DNA from: an uncultured Marinobacter sp.
Lineage (GTDB): Bacteria > Pseudomonadota > Gammaproteobacteria > Pseudomonadales > Oleiphilaceae
Length of the DNA stretch: 64,000 nt
Reading direction: 5' to 3'
Assembly: GCF_947259545.1 (NCBI RefSeq)
Contig: NZ_CAMYMK010000007.1
Coordinates: 782,799 to 846,798 of the forward strand
Under the pieces are notes generated by a model, which saw only the letters and a list, made by a program, of their open reading frames with translations, did not search any database and was not told the DNA's origin. Shown one piece after another: positions 19,823-28,479 of this stretch. A program made the translations under genes and the position numbers. The first letter of the stretch is position 1. Every line of letters begins with the position of its first letter.

Positions 19823-20875
19823 ATGGCATTAGCACAACAGTCTTCTCCCCATGCCCGCAAAGCCCGGTCAACCTCCCGGCTCATGCTCTGGGTGATTCTG
19901 GCCACCGTGCCCGGCCTGCTGGCACAGACAATCTTCTTCGGCTGGGGCAACCTGATCAATGTGGTGTGGTGTATTGTTATCGCCCTCGCGGCGGAAGCCG
20001 CCATGCTGTCGATTCGCAAGAAACCACTGGCGTTTTTCCTCAAGGACAATACCGCCGCCGTCACCGGCCTGTTGCTGGGGCTGTCGCTGCCCCAGTTTGT
20101 GCCCTTGTGGGTATCGGCCATCGCCGTGATCTCTGCCATTGTCATGGCCAAGCAGTTGTATGGCGGGCTCGGCTCCAATCCTTTCAACCCGGCCATGGTG
20201 GGTTACGCGCTGGTGCTGATTTCCTTTCCCGTGGCGATGACGACCAACTGGGCCCAGCCCGGCCTGCTCTGGGAGTCCGCTCCCGGGTTTGGTGAAACTC
20301 TCAACCTGCTGGCGTCCGGTCAGCAGACCGTTGTGGATGGCTACACCATGGCCACCCCCCTGGACGAGTACAAACACAAGATCGCGACCCACACGGCTGC
20401 GGAAGTACTGGAGCATCCCACCTTCGGTGAGGGCGTCGCCCGGGGCTGGGAGTGGGTTAACGCAGCCTTTCTGCTGGGCGGCCTGGTACTGATCGGCCTC
20501 AAGATCATTACCTGGCACATTCCCGTCAGCATGCTGGCCGCCATTGCCGTGATGAGCCTTGCCTTTGGCAGCAACCCCGACCAGTACGCTCCGGTCACCC
20601 TGCATATGCTGGCTGGCGGGACCATGCTCGGTGCCTTCTTTATTGCCACTGACCCGGTATCCGCCGCCACCAGCCATCAGGGCAAGCTCATTTACGGGGC
20701 CGCTATCGGTGTACTCGTATACGTCATCCGCAGCTGGGGCAATTATCCCGACGCGGTTGCTTTCAGCGTACTGTTGATGAACTTCGCTGTACCCTTTATC
20801 GATCACTACACGCCGCCCCGCACTTATGGGCACCACAAGGCCCGGCGCGGCGTGCCCGGCAAGACTCAGGGGTAA
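19823..20875 (+). CDS. rnfD: Rnf electron transport subunit D
   Basis: Integral membrane flavoprotein of 350 residues homologous to NqrB. About nine hydrophobic segments are visible, with [17 protein letters not shown] and the conserved [17 protein letters not shown] near the C-terminus. The flavin-attachment Thr of this family lies in an SGAT/S-x-x-T type motif; [11 protein letters not shown] (about 175-180) is the likely site here. The ATG at 19823 is chosen because it gives the usual short N-terminus. Three bases separate it from rnfG. Confidence 0.94.
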   Translation: MALAQQSSPHARKARSTSRLMLWVILATVPGLLAQTIFFGWGNLINVVWCIVIALAAEAAMLSIRKKPLAFFLKDNTAAVTGLLLGLSLPQFVPLWVSAIAVISAIVMAKQLYGGLGSNPFNPAMVGYALVLISFPVAMTTNWAQPGLLWESAPGFGETLNLLASGQQTVVDGYTMATPLDEYKHKIATHTAAEVLEHPTFGEGVARGWEWVNAAFLLGGLVLIGLKIITWHIPVSMLAAIAVMSLAFGSNPDQYAPVTLHMLAGGTMLGAFFIATDPVSAATSHQGKLIYGAAIGVLVYVIRSWGNYPDAVAFSVLLMNFAVPFIDHYTPPRTYGHHKARRGVPGKTQG

Positions 20876-20878
20876 TCC

Positions 20879-21580
20879 ATGGCAGCCATCGCACAGTCCA
20901 TCCGTCGTAGTGCCATTGGGCTCGGCCTGTTTGCGGTCATCACCGGCGGCACCATCGCTGTCACCCAGGTTCTGACCGCTGATCGCATTGCCGAGCAGGC
21001 CGCCCGCGCCGAAGCCAGGGCCCTGTTCGAAATCATTCCCGAGAGCCGTCATGACAACGACCTGCTGAGGGATACCGTGCAATTGCCGGCAAGTGATCGC
21101 CTGCCCCAATCCGGCCCTATAACGGCCTGGGTCGCACGCTCCAATGGGCAACCGGTCGGGGTGATTCTTCCCGCTGTCGCGCCCGACGGCTATTCTGGGG
21201 ATATTCGCCTGCTGGTCGGTATCGACCTTGAAGGCAACGTCCTGGGTGTACGGGTGACAAGTCACAAAGAGACACCAGGCCTTGGTGACCGCATCGAAAC
21301 CAAGAAGTCCGACTGGATTTATTCCTTTGAAGGGCGCAACCTCAGGGACCCGGTTCCCAGGCGCTGGAACGTGAAAAAGAACGGCGGTGTGTTTGACCAG
21401 TTTACCGGCGCCACCATCACCCCCAGGGCCGTGGTAAAGGCCGTTCAGAAGACACTGATCTACTTTCGCCAGAACCGGCAGGAACTGCGGAAAATTCTCA
21501 ATGAGACTCCGGAAAAGCGGAGCGCGCCCATCATTCCCGACGCCGTCGCTGGCCAACATCAAGACGCGGAGCACTCCTGA
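20879..21580 (+). CDS. rnfG: Rnf electron transport subunit G
   Basis: A 233-residue subunit with one N-terminal membrane helix (about 10-30) and a periplasmic FMN-binding domain. The covalent FMN site is the TGAT motif in [27 protein letters not shown] is another family signature. It accepts electrons at the membrane face and is equivalent to NqrC. It lies between rnfD and rnfE with spacing of a few bases. Confidence 0.95.
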   Translation: MAAIAQSIRRSAIGLGLFAVITGGTIAVTQVLTADRIAEQAARAEARALFEIIPESRHDNDLLRDTVQLPASDRLPQSGPITAWVARSNGQPVGVILPAVAPDGYSGDIRLLVGIDLEGNVLGVRVTSHKETPGLGDRIETKKSDWIYSFEGRNLRDPVPRRWNVKKNGGVFDQFTGATITPRAVVKAVQKTLIYFRQNRQELRKILNETPEKRSAPIIPDAVAGQHQDAEHS

Positions 21581-21582
21581 TC

Positions 21583-22299
21583 ATGGCAACCAAGACCAAC
21601 TCGGAAATCGTTCGTGAAGGCCTTTGGACCAACAACCCCGCCCTGGTCCAGGTACTCGGACTGTGCCCCTTGCTGGCAGTCACCAGCACCGTGGTTAATG
21701 CCATCGGACTGGGGCTGGCGACCCTTATGGTATTGATGGGATCAAACCTGGCAGTCTCCCTTATCCGGAACTTCGTCAGCGAATCCGTGCGCCTGCCCGC
21801 GTTCGTGATGATCATCGCCTCCTTTGTCACCTGTGCCGAATTACTGATGCAGGCTTTCACTTACGAGCTGTACCAGATTCTCGGCATTTTTATCCCGCTG
21901 ATCGTCACCAACTGCGCCATCCTCGGCCGTGCCGATGCTTTCGCGTCAAAGAACACGCCGGTTCCAGCGTTGCTGGACGGTGTCATGATGGGATTGGGCT
22001 TCCTTGCCGTATTGATCGTTCTTGGCGCCATGCGTGAACTGATTGGCCAGGGCACCCTGTTTACCGATATGGATTTGCTGCTCGGTCCCATGGCCGCAGA
22101 CTGGGGCATACGGCCCCTGGAAAATTATCCGGATATGCTGTTCATGGTGCTGCCACCGGGGGCATTCGTCGGGCTCGGCCTGTTGATTGCCCTCAAGAAC
22201 AGCATCGATAATCAGATCAAGGAGCGCCGCAGCGCCAGGGTCACCGAGCCGGTCACCAGTGGCAGCAAGCGGGTGCGGGTCACGGGGCAGGTTTCCTGA
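21583..22299 (+). CDS. rnfE: Rnf electron transport subunit E
   Basis: Six-helix membrane protein of 238 residues, paralogous to RnfA (both contain GLCPLLAVT / GLCPFMGVS and the VTNCAIL / TTNCAVL half-site that binds a membrane [2Fe-2S] cluster in the Rnf/Nqr superfamily). The C-terminal tail is basic and cytoplasmic. The stop is one base before the nth ATG. Confidence 0.95.
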   Translation: MATKTNSEIVREGLWTNNPALVQVLGLCPLLAVTSTVVNAIGLGLATLMVLMGSNLAVSLIRNFVSESVRLPAFVMIIASFVTCAELLMQAFTYELYQILGIFIPLIVTNCAILGRADAFASKNTPVPALLDGVMMGLGFLAVLIVLGAMRELIGQGTLFTDMDLLLGPMAADWGIRPLENYPDMLFMVLPPGAFVGLGLLIALKNSIDNQIKERRSARVTEPVTSGSKRVRVTGQVS

Positions 22300-22300
22300 T

Positions 22301-22939
22301 ATGAACCGTGAAAAGCGAATTGAGATTTTCACTCGCCTGCGGGACAACAATCCCAACCCTACGACCGAGCTGAACTACTCGACGCCCTTTGAGCTGCTGG
22401 TCGCCGTGATACTGTCCGCCCAGGCTACCGATGTCGGGGTCAACAAGGCCACCGACAAGCTGTTTCCGGTTGCCAATACGCCTGCCACCATCCTCGCCCT
22501 GGGTGTCGATGGCCTGAAGGAATACATCAAGACCATCGGCCTGTTTAACAGCAAGGCGGAGAATGTCATCAAGACTTGCCGGATCCTGCTGGAAAAACAC
22601 GGGGGCGAGGTGCCCGATAATCGTGAGGATCTGGAAGCCCTCCCCGGGGTTGGCCGAAAAACAGCGAATGTAGTGCTCAATACCGCATTTGGCCAACCAG
22701 CCATGGCCGTCGATACTCACATTTTCCGGGTATCCAACCGAACCGGTATCGCTCCGGGGAAGAACGTTCTGGAAGTGGAAAAGCGTTTAATGCGCCTGGT
22801 GCCCAAGGAGTTTCTTCTGGATGCCCACCATTGGCTGATTCTTCACGGCCGTTACATTTGTACCGCGAGAAAGCCCAAGTGTGGGGCCTGTCCCATTGAG
22901 GATCTGTGCGAGTTCAAACTGAAGCGGGATTACCTGTAG
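22301..22939 (+). CDS. nth: Endonuclease III
   Basis: DNA glycosylase/AP lyase that removes oxidised pyrimidines. The helix-hairpin-helix LPGVGRKTANVVLN includes the catalytic Lys, and AVDTHIFRVSNR the catalytic Asp. The [4Fe-4S] cluster loop is C-x6-C-x2-C-x5-C at the C-terminus (CTARKPKCGACPIEDLC). The 212 residues match E. coli Nth (211). As in E. coli, it ends the rnf/rsx operon. The ATG at 22301 was selected since the upstream frame lies inside rnfE. Confidence 0.98.
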   Translation: MNREKRIEIFTRLRDNNPNPTTELNYSTPFELLVAVILSAQATDVGVNKATDKLFPVANTPATILALGVDGLKEYIKTIGLFNSKAENVIKTCRILLEKHGGEVPDNREDLEALPGVGRKTANVVLNTAFGQPAMAVDTHIFRVSNRTGIAPGKNVLEVEKRLMRLVPKEFLLDAHHWLILHGRYICTARKPKCGACPIEDLCEFKLKRDYL

Positions 22940-22963
22940 CGGGCAAGTCACGGGAGTGATGGG

Positions 22964-22993
22964 CAGCCGCCAGGACAAAGCGCCCGGCGGCTG
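22964..22993. terminator. Inverted repeat between convergent nth and chalcone-isomerase-like gene
   Basis: CAGCCGCC (22964-22971) pairs with GGCGGCTG (22986-22993) around 14 bases. No U-tract on either side, so termination strength is doubtful, but it is centred between two converging genes. Confidence 0.35.
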
Positions 22994-23008
22994 AACTACC
23001 CTGGTGGA

Positions 23009-23584
23009 TTAACGTAGGCCCAGCATGCTGGCTTTCAGGTCTTTCTGGGCAGGCTTATTGGACAACCAGATGCCAAACAGCGCCTTCTTGAACTCCAGAT
23101 CACCCACAGTATCGCGGATTTCCCCATTTTTGAGGACACGTACCCCTTCTGACGGGAGATAGACGAGATCAAATACGTCCCCCGCCTTGATCTCTTCCTC
23201 AAAGACCGACATGAACTGATCCACATCGCCCTGGATCGCTGACAGATCCCCATCGTTCGCATTTTTGAAGCCTTCCAGGGTGGCCTCCGTCATACGCTCA
23301 CTGGTAATCATGTCGGAAATGATATGCAGTGTAATGGCCTGCGGTTCGTTGGCATCAATAACAGCCTGACCATCATCAATGCTTTCCGGCACATACAGCC
23401 CGCCCACGTATAGATCCATGAACCATTTTGAGCGGGTGCCGGCACCGTTTAGCGTAAGCTCGGTGTCCATGGCGGAATAGGTATCCGGGACATCCACGCC
23501 TTCCACCGTAAGAGCCGACGCTGGAGCCGACAGCGCAGCAGACAGTGCCAATGGCACCAAACCTGTTGATAGAGCCTTTTTCAT
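23009..23584 (-). CDS. Chalcone-isomerase-like exported protein
   Basis: A 191-residue exported protein with a signal peptide (KKALSTGLVPLALSAALSAP then ASA-LT). The mature domain resembles the bacterial chalcone-isomerase-like family, with the characteristic VPDTYSAMDTELTLNGAGTRS and WFMDLYVGGLYVPE. Bacterial members are not known to isomerise flavonoids; many are thought to bind fatty acids, so no reaction is assigned. AAGGA lies 7 bases before the ATG at 23584 (a neighbouring ATG at 23587 is possible). Monocistronic, with its own spacer downstream of rpoS. Confidence 0.8.
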   Translation of the reverse strand: MKKALSTGLVPLALSAALSAPASALTVEGVDVPDTYSAMDTELTLNGAGTRSKWFMDLYVGGLYVPESIDDGQAVIDANEPQAITLHIISDMITSERMTEATLEGFKNANDGDLSAIQGDVDQFMSVFEEEIKAGDVFDLVYLPSEGVRVLKNGEIRDTVGDLEFKKALFGIWLSNKPAQKDLKASMLGLR

Positions 23585-23732
23585 CATCCTTTCCTTTTCA
23601 GTCGTCATTATTGAGTTATTTTATTTTTATACCGGGTTTCGACAGCCTATCCCTGCCCGGAAAACCATTCTAACAGGGCAGATATGGGCCATTACGCAAC
23701 CTGGTTCTCATTTGAGGGCGTACTGAAACAGA

Positions 23733-23761
23733 AAAGCCGGCCATTTTCCATGGCCGGCTTT
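23733..23761 (-). terminator. Rho-independent terminator after rpoS
   Basis: Perfect 11-bp stem AAAGCCGGCCA / TGGCCGGCTTT with a 7-base loop, 30 bases past the rpoS stop. On the minus strand it is followed by TTTTCTGTTTC, a reasonable U-tract. Confidence 0.88.
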
Positions 23762-23791
23762 CGAAGATGATAAAGCTCTAATGGTTACGGG

Positions 23792-24790
23792 TTACATGAA
23801 CAGCAATGAGCCAGACAGACCTTCCTTCTCCAGAATCTCACGGAGACGACGCAGAGCCTCGACCTGAATCTGGCGTACACGCTCGCGGGTCAGGCCTATC
23901 TCCTGCCCTACTTCCTCCAGGGTACTGACGGGATAGCCACGTAAGCCAAAGCGACGGGAAAGCACTTCCTGCTGCTTCTCACTGAGTTGATCAATCCATT
24001 TCTCGACACAGGAACACATGTTGTTGTCCTGTAGGAGATCGGCGGGATCCGAGGCACCTTCATCTGCAACGGTGTCCAGCAGGGATTTCTCGCCGCCAGC
24101 CCCAATTGGGGTGTCCATGGAAGCCACCCGCTCATTCAACCCAAGCATGCGCTTTACATCACCCACGGGCTTATCGACCATACGGGCGATTTCTTCCGCT
24201 GAAGGTTCGTGATCCAGCTTCTGGGTCAACTCACGGGCTGCACGCAGATAAAGGTTAAGTTCCTTGACGACGTGAATGGGCAACCGGATGGTGCGGGTCT
24301 GGTTCATGATGGCCCGCTCAATCGTCTGGCGAATCCACCAGGTTGCGTAGGTAGAGAACCGAAACCCACGCTCAGGATCAAACTTTTCCACCGCACGGAT
24401 CAAACCGAGGTTACCCTCCTCAATCAGATCCAGCAGGGTCAGGCCCCGATTGACGTACCTGCGGGCAATTTTTACCACTAACCGCAGGTTACTTTCGATC
24501 ATACGTTTACGTCCGGACTCTTCACCCTTTCGGGCCAGTCTGGCGAAATACACTTCTTCTTCGGGAGTAAGCAGTGGGGAGAAACCAATCTCGTTCAGAT
24601 ACAACTGGGTTGCATCGAGTTGTTTCTGGCTTGTGAAATATCGGCCCTGGGCCGGTATACCATCTTCAACTTCCGCTACTTCCGTGTCAGAAGATTCCTT
24701 TTCGACCTTGTCTTCTGCCAGAAGCTGCTCCTCAGCCTCTTCGACGTCACTTACACGGTCGATGATGAGTTCTTCTTGCTCTGCTGACAT
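23792..24790 (-). CDS. rpoS: RNA polymerase sigma factor RpoS
   Basis: Stationary-phase/general-stress sigma factor, 332 residues. Region 1.2-2 is seen in [21 protein letters not shown] and [20 protein letters not shown], region 2.4 in [19 protein letters not shown], region 3 in [15 protein letters not shown], and region 4.2 in [20 protein letters not shown]. The acidic N-terminus ([19 protein letters not shown]) is typical of the Pseudomonas-type RpoS. The ATG at 24790 fits the family start and has a G-rich ribosome site. It lies 183 bases after nlpD; in relatives the main rpoS promoter lies inside nlpD. Followed by a strong terminator. Confidence 0.98.
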   Translation of the reverse strand: MSAEQEELIIDRVSDVEEAEEQLLAEDKVEKESSDTEVAEVEDGIPAQGRYFTSQKQLDATQLYLNEIGFSPLLTPEEEVYFARLARKGEESGRKRMIESNLRLVVKIARRYVNRGLTLLDLIEEGNLGLIRAVEKFDPERGFRFSTYATWWIRQTIERAIMNQTRTIRLPIHVVKELNLYLRAARELTQKLDHEPSAEEIARMVDKPVGDVKRMLGLNERVASMDTPIGAGGEKSLLDTVADEGASDPADLLQDNNMCSCVEKWIDQLSEKQQEVLSRRFGLRGYPVSTLEEVGQEIGLTRERVRQIQVEALRRLREILEKEGLSGSLLFM

Positions 24791-24973
24791 ATCTTTGCCC
24801 CGCCTCTCAATAATCCTGGTTGTCCGCTCACGACTTCTTATTATTGTGAGCACCTGCTGTATTCGCGTTCTTGTTCAGGACATTTAGCTATTGGCTGGCT
24901 ACTACCGTAACCATTATTTTTGTTCTTTGCTGTCGGCTTTCTTGTCAGTGCCGGGATCTGGCAAGCTCCCTGC

Positions 24974-25873
24974 TCAGCGTGGCGGTAAGTAGTGCCTTGG
25001 GTCAACCGGATTGCCATTTTTCCGAATCTCAAAATGCAATTTGGGTCGATCCGAACCGCTGCTTCCAAGCTCTGCAATTACTTGCCCGGCTTTTACATCC
25101 TCCCCTTCCTGCACCAGAATCTTCCGGTTGTGGGCGTAAGCACTCAAATAGTGCTCATTATGGTTCACAATAACCAGATTACCGTATCCAAGCAATCCGC
25201 TGCCGGCGTAGACCACATTACCACCCGCAGCAGCCCTCACAGCATCTCCCGGATTTCCAGCAATATCAACACCTTTATTGACTTTCCCGGATGTTGAATA
25301 ACCTGCAATTACGGTGCCAACGTGAGGCCAACGCCAATTGACATTCGACACTGTCTGCGTCTGTGTGTTCAATGGCGACTTTCGGTCCGGGGCCCGGGAA
25401 ACCGTCGGCCTGGGCTCGGTTTTCCGGGCCGGCGCCGTACTAACCGGTTGTGACGGTGGCTTTGTCGGTGCTGCCCTGGAACGCCCATTATTCTGCACCG
25501 ATGATGTGACAGTTCCGCGAAGATCCAGGCGTAAAACCTGGCCGGCTTTCAAATGCCATGGCGCACTCATGCCATTCGCATTGCCCAGTTCACGGTAATC
25601 CCGGCCATACCGCCAGGCTATGCTGTAGAGCGTTTCCCCGGGTTTTACCACATGCCGCCCCCAATAAACCGGAGGATTGTAGCGGTCGTCCTGATAAATC
25701 GCGTTGGTATTGCAGCCACTGATCAGCGGGGGCACAAAGAGAAGGGCCAGAAGCAGAGGTAGCCAGGAGAGAGTGTGAATGGACTTCTCAGACCATAAGG
25801 ATACCGGGGTACCGGAGGGGAACCGCAGAAATGCTGCAAAATAAGCCTTGGGGAACCCAGGTAAACATCTCAC
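24974..25873 (-). CDS. nlpD: NlpD: LysM/degenerate M23 lipoprotein, amidase activator
   Basis: Outer-membrane lipoprotein that activates a cell-wall amidase (AmiC in E. coli) at division. The lipobox LISGC places the lipidated Cys at residue 54, then a LysM domain (HVVKPGETLYSIAWRYG, about 74-117), a Pro/Thr/Ser linker and a C-terminal LytM domain. The usual zinc ligand of M23 peptidases is replaced (NKGVDIAG), as in E. coli NlpD, so it is likely catalytically dead and regulatory. The start is unsettled: the GTG at 25873 gives an unusually long N-region before the hydrophobic core and lacks a clear ribosome site. rpoS follows. Confidence 0.88.
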   Translation of the reverse strand: MRCLPGFPKAYFAAFLRFPSGTPVSLWSEKSIHTLSWLPLLLALLFVPPLISGCNTNAIYQDDRYNPPVYWGRHVVKPGETLYSIAWRYGRDYRELGNANGMSAPWHLKAGQVLRLDLRGTVTSSVQNNGRSRAAPTKPPSQPVSTAPARKTEPRPTVSRAPDRKSPLNTQTQTVSNVNWRWPHVGTVIAGYSTSGKVNKGVDIAGNPGDAVRAAAGGNVVYAGSGLLGYGNLVIVNHNEHYLSAYAHNRKILVQEGEDVKAGQVIAELGSSGSDRPKLHFEIRKNGNPVDPRHYLPPR

Positions 25874-25884
25874 AGGTATAAGAA

Positions 25885-25920
25885 TAACCCCATTATAAAA
25901 AATCCGTATTAAAAATACGG
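25885..25920 (-). promoter_or_regulatory. Hairpin with T-run and TATAAT just upstream of nlpD
   Basis: On the minus strand CCGTATT-TTT-AATACGG (25920-25904) is followed by ATTTTTTATAAT, giving both a terminator-like hairpin with six T and a perfect -10 hexamer (25897-25892) 19 bases before the GTG of nlpD. No good -35 box is seen. It may end the transcript coming from the DUF368 gene and start, or attenuate, nlpD-rpoS. Confidence 0.45.
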
Positions 25921-26051
25921 CAGTTTCTAAAGTTCTTGGAGTAACTTGCTAATATATTGCACATTTTATGCTCAATGCCAAGTTACCCCCTCGCCATATC
26001 TGTTACCGGGCGAAACATCAACGGTGACTAAAAAGTAACAATCCCGGGGAG

Positions 26052-26993
26052 TCATGCCCTGCTTTGGCTGCCCATCCACTCCACCAGTAACACCACGGCA
26101 AAGCCGAGAATGGCTACGCTTATTGCCAGCGGCCATTGAGAATCCAGTCCGGTCAGTTCGGTGTAGTAGCCGGGAGTGACACTGACCTCGTTGAGGGGAA
26201 CCCGCTCACCGGAACTGCTGGTACGCCAGCTCAGCGTTTCCTTCCAGGGCCACACCTTGTTGAGCGCACCGATCATGAAGCCGGTCAATAACGCCAGCAC
26301 AGGGTCGTGGAAGCGATGAAATGCCCAGGTGATCAGCCGCGCGATGGATAGCAGTCCGATCATACAACCCAGGACAAACAGTAACAGGGTGCCCGCTTCA
26401 ATGTTTCGTATCGCATCCAGTACCGGTGCGTACATGCCGATAATCACCAGTATGAAACTGCCAGAGATACCCGGCAGGATCATCGCACAGATTGCCAGCG
26501 CACCGGCCCCCAGGAACCACAAGCCGGAAGGGTCCACCTGGCCCGCGGGCAACGTGGTCACCCACCAGGCAAAAGCGATACCGGCAAGAAGTGGGACGAG
26601 TAGAATCGGTGAGAGCTCACGCACCTGACGCCCAACATGCCAGACCGATGCAATGATCAACCCGAAAAAGAAGCTCCAGATCAGGATGGGGTATGCCTCA
26701 AGGCCATAGCTGATGACCGAAGCCAACGTCGCTATGCTGACCAGAATTCCAATCAGCAGACTGATCAGGAAGGTACCGTCACACCGGAACCAGAACCCCT
26801 TCAGGTCGCCCCGAAACAAGTGACGTAACACAGCCTCCGGAATGGAATTAATCGCTTCCAGCAGCCGGAAATAGATGCCGGTAATGAATGCAATGGTACC
26901 GCCGGACACCCCCGGTACAATGTCCGCGGCTCCCATAGCGATACCCCGGATAAACACCGCAAACGGATGATGCTGACGAAGATCCTCTGTCAC
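26052..26993 (-). CDS. DUF368 polyprenyl-phosphate translocase-like membrane protein
   Basis: A 313-residue integral membrane protein with about eight to nine hydrophobic segments, a member of DUF368. Two inverted repeats each hold a glycine-rich signature: GAADIVPGVSGGTIAFITG near residue 21 and AMILPGISGSFILVIIGMY near residue 170. DUF368 proteins (PopT) have been reported to recycle undecaprenyl phosphate across the inner membrane. The start is GTG, overlapping the pcm stop as GTGA, which ties it to the surE-pcm operon. In pseudomonads I recall pcm lying directly next to nlpD without this gene. Confidence 0.86.
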   Translation of the reverse strand: MTEDLRQHHPFAVFIRGIAMGAADIVPGVSGGTIAFITGIYFRLLEAINSIPEAVLRHLFRGDLKGFWFRCDGTFLISLLIGILVSIATLASVISYGLEAYPILIWSFFFGLIIASVWHVGRQVRELSPILLVPLLAGIAFAWWVTTLPAGQVDPSGLWFLGAGALAICAMILPGISGSFILVIIGMYAPVLDAIRNIEAGTLLLFVLGCMIGLLSIARLITWAFHRFHDPVLALLTGFMIGALNKVWPWKETLSWRTSSSGERVPLNEVSVTPGYYTELTGLDSQWPLAISVAILGFAVVLLVEWMGSQSRA

Positions 26994-27646
26994 CGCACGA
27001 CCCCGCCCAGCAGGGGCACAAAGTTCACCGCCTCAATTTCAGTGGTTTCAAACCTGTCGCCGTTACGCACCATTTTCACCAGTGTCTGCTCTTCTTCCCC
27101 GATCGGTGCAACGATCACCCCACCGTCAGCTAGCTGGGCACGGAGTTCGACGGGAATTTCCTTGGGGGCCGCCGTCAGCATGATGCCGTCGAACGGGCCT
27201 TTATCCGGCCATCCCATGCCGCCATCGGCGTGCTTCAGCAGCGAATTGCGTAATTCCAGCTGACGCAATCGGTCCCGAGCCCGGTCCTGCAACGGCTTGA
27301 TTCGTTCCACACTGAACACCTGATCCACCAACCGTGCGAGGATCGCGGTCTGGTAGCCGGACCCGGTGCCCAGCTCCAGCACTCGCGAGGGCGCATGTTG
27401 CATCAGGATTTCGGTCATCCTCGCGACGATATAGGGCTGGGAAAGCGTCTGGCTGTATCCGATTGGCAGGGAAGTATCCTCATAGGCCCGGTGTGACAGG
27501 GCCTCATCCAGAAAAATATGGCGCGGTACGTCCGCCATCACATCCAGTACACGCTGGTCAGTGATGCCCGCATCCCTGAGGCGCTGAATCAGTCGCATGC
27601 GGGTCCTGCGGGAGGTCATGCCAATACCCTGAAGCTCCGCAACCAT
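26990..27646 (-). CDS. pcm: Protein-L-isoaspartate O-methyltransferase
   Basis: Repairs isoaspartyl residues in aged proteins using S-adenosylmethionine. The 218 residues show VPRHIFLDEALSHRAYEDTSLPIGYSQTLS, the SAM-binding VLELGTGSGYQTA and GPFDGIMLTAAPKEIP. The ATG at 27646 overlaps the surE stop as TGATG and has GGAGG 9 bases upstream; a GTG one codon earlier is also possible. Part of the surE-pcm-DUF368 run. Confidence 0.96.
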   Translation of the reverse strand: MVAELQGIGMTSRRTRMRLIQRLRDAGITDQRVLDVMADVPRHIFLDEALSHRAYEDTSLPIGYSQTLSQPYIVARMTEILMQHAPSRVLELGTGSGYQTAILARLVDQVFSVERIKPLQDRARDRLRQLELRNSLLKHADGGMGWPDKGPFDGIMLTAAPKEIPVELRAQLADGGVIVAPIGEEEQTLVKMVRNGDRFETTEIEAVNFVPLLGGVVR

Positions 27647-28410
27647 CACTGTCCCTCCCCCGACGCCATATCATCAATCCACTCCCGGAGAGAAGACAAC
27701 GCTTCATGACGAGTCATATCGACATGGACTGGGGTAATGGAAACGTAACCCTCTCGAACGGCATGAAAATCAGTGCCTGGCCCAGCATCACTGCCCTTCC
27801 CGGCGGCCCCGATCCAGTATCGTTCCTTGCCACGTGGGCATGTCATGGGGACGGCGCCCTCTGCCAGGTCACGATGGCCCAGTCGGGTCACACGAATGCC
27901 CGCAATGTCTTCCCATGGCACGTCCGGAACATTGACGTTCAGGATGCATCTTGGGCCGAGCGCCAGAGGTTTCCGGCCTTCAAGGAGAAGACGAACCACT
28001 CTGGCGGCAGTGTCGTAGTGAAAATGACCGTCGTTGACAAGGGACACAGCAATGGCCGGCAGACCTAGGTTGCGCCCTTCCGTCGCCGCCGCGACCGTTC
28101 CGGAATAGATGATGTCATCGCCCAGATTGGCGTGGGTGTTAATGCCGGACACGACCCGGTCAAACGGCTCCTTGAACAGGCCATTAACCGCCAGGTGAAC
28201 ACAATCCGTGGGGGTTCCGTCCACGGATCGGAACCCGTTTGGGTGCTGCTCCACCGTCAGAGGGCGGTTCAGTGTCAGGGCGTTGCTGGCCCCACTGTGA
28301 TCCCTGTCGGGAGCAACCACCTCCAGCTCTCCAAGGCCTTCCAGCCCTTCGTAGAGAGCCTGGAGCCCCGGTGAATGAACACCGTCATCATTGGATAACA
28401 GTATACGCAC
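27646..28410 (-). CDS. surE: 5'/3'-nucleotidase SurE
   Basis: Stationary-phase survival phosphatase acting on nucleoside monophosphates. The metal-binding N-terminus is ILLSNDDGVHSPGL (D8, D9), with S/N ligands in DRDHSGASNALTL and the SGINTHANLGDDIIYSGTVAAATEG block. The 254 residues are of normal length. The start is GTG with GGAG well placed. Downstream of truD after 69 bases, upstream of pcm, the arrangement common to gammaproteobacteria. Confidence 0.97.
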   Translation of the reverse strand: MRILLSNDDGVHSPGLQALYEGLEGLGELEVVAPDRDHSGASNALTLNRPLTVEQHPNGFRSVDGTPTDCVHLAVNGLFKEPFDRVVSGINTHANLGDDIIYSGTVAAATEGRNLGLPAIAVSLVNDGHFHYDTAARVVRLLLEGRKPLALGPRCILNVNVPDVPWEDIAGIRVTRLGHRDLAEGAVPMTCPRGKERYWIGAAGKGSDAGPGTDFHAVREGYVSITPVHVDMTRHEALSSLREWIDDMASGEGQ

Positions 28411-28479
28411 AATTTTCTCCGCTAGCCTTTACGCACCGGATCATCACACCTGACAGCGCAGGTTGTCCGCCCGGACACT

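Noticed and set aside
19868..21574. 568-codon minus-strand frame opposite rnfD and rnfG
   Set aside because: Its composition (Gly, His and Gln rich, no domains) is typical of the shadow of GC-rich coding DNA, and rnfD/rnfG on the other strand are certain.
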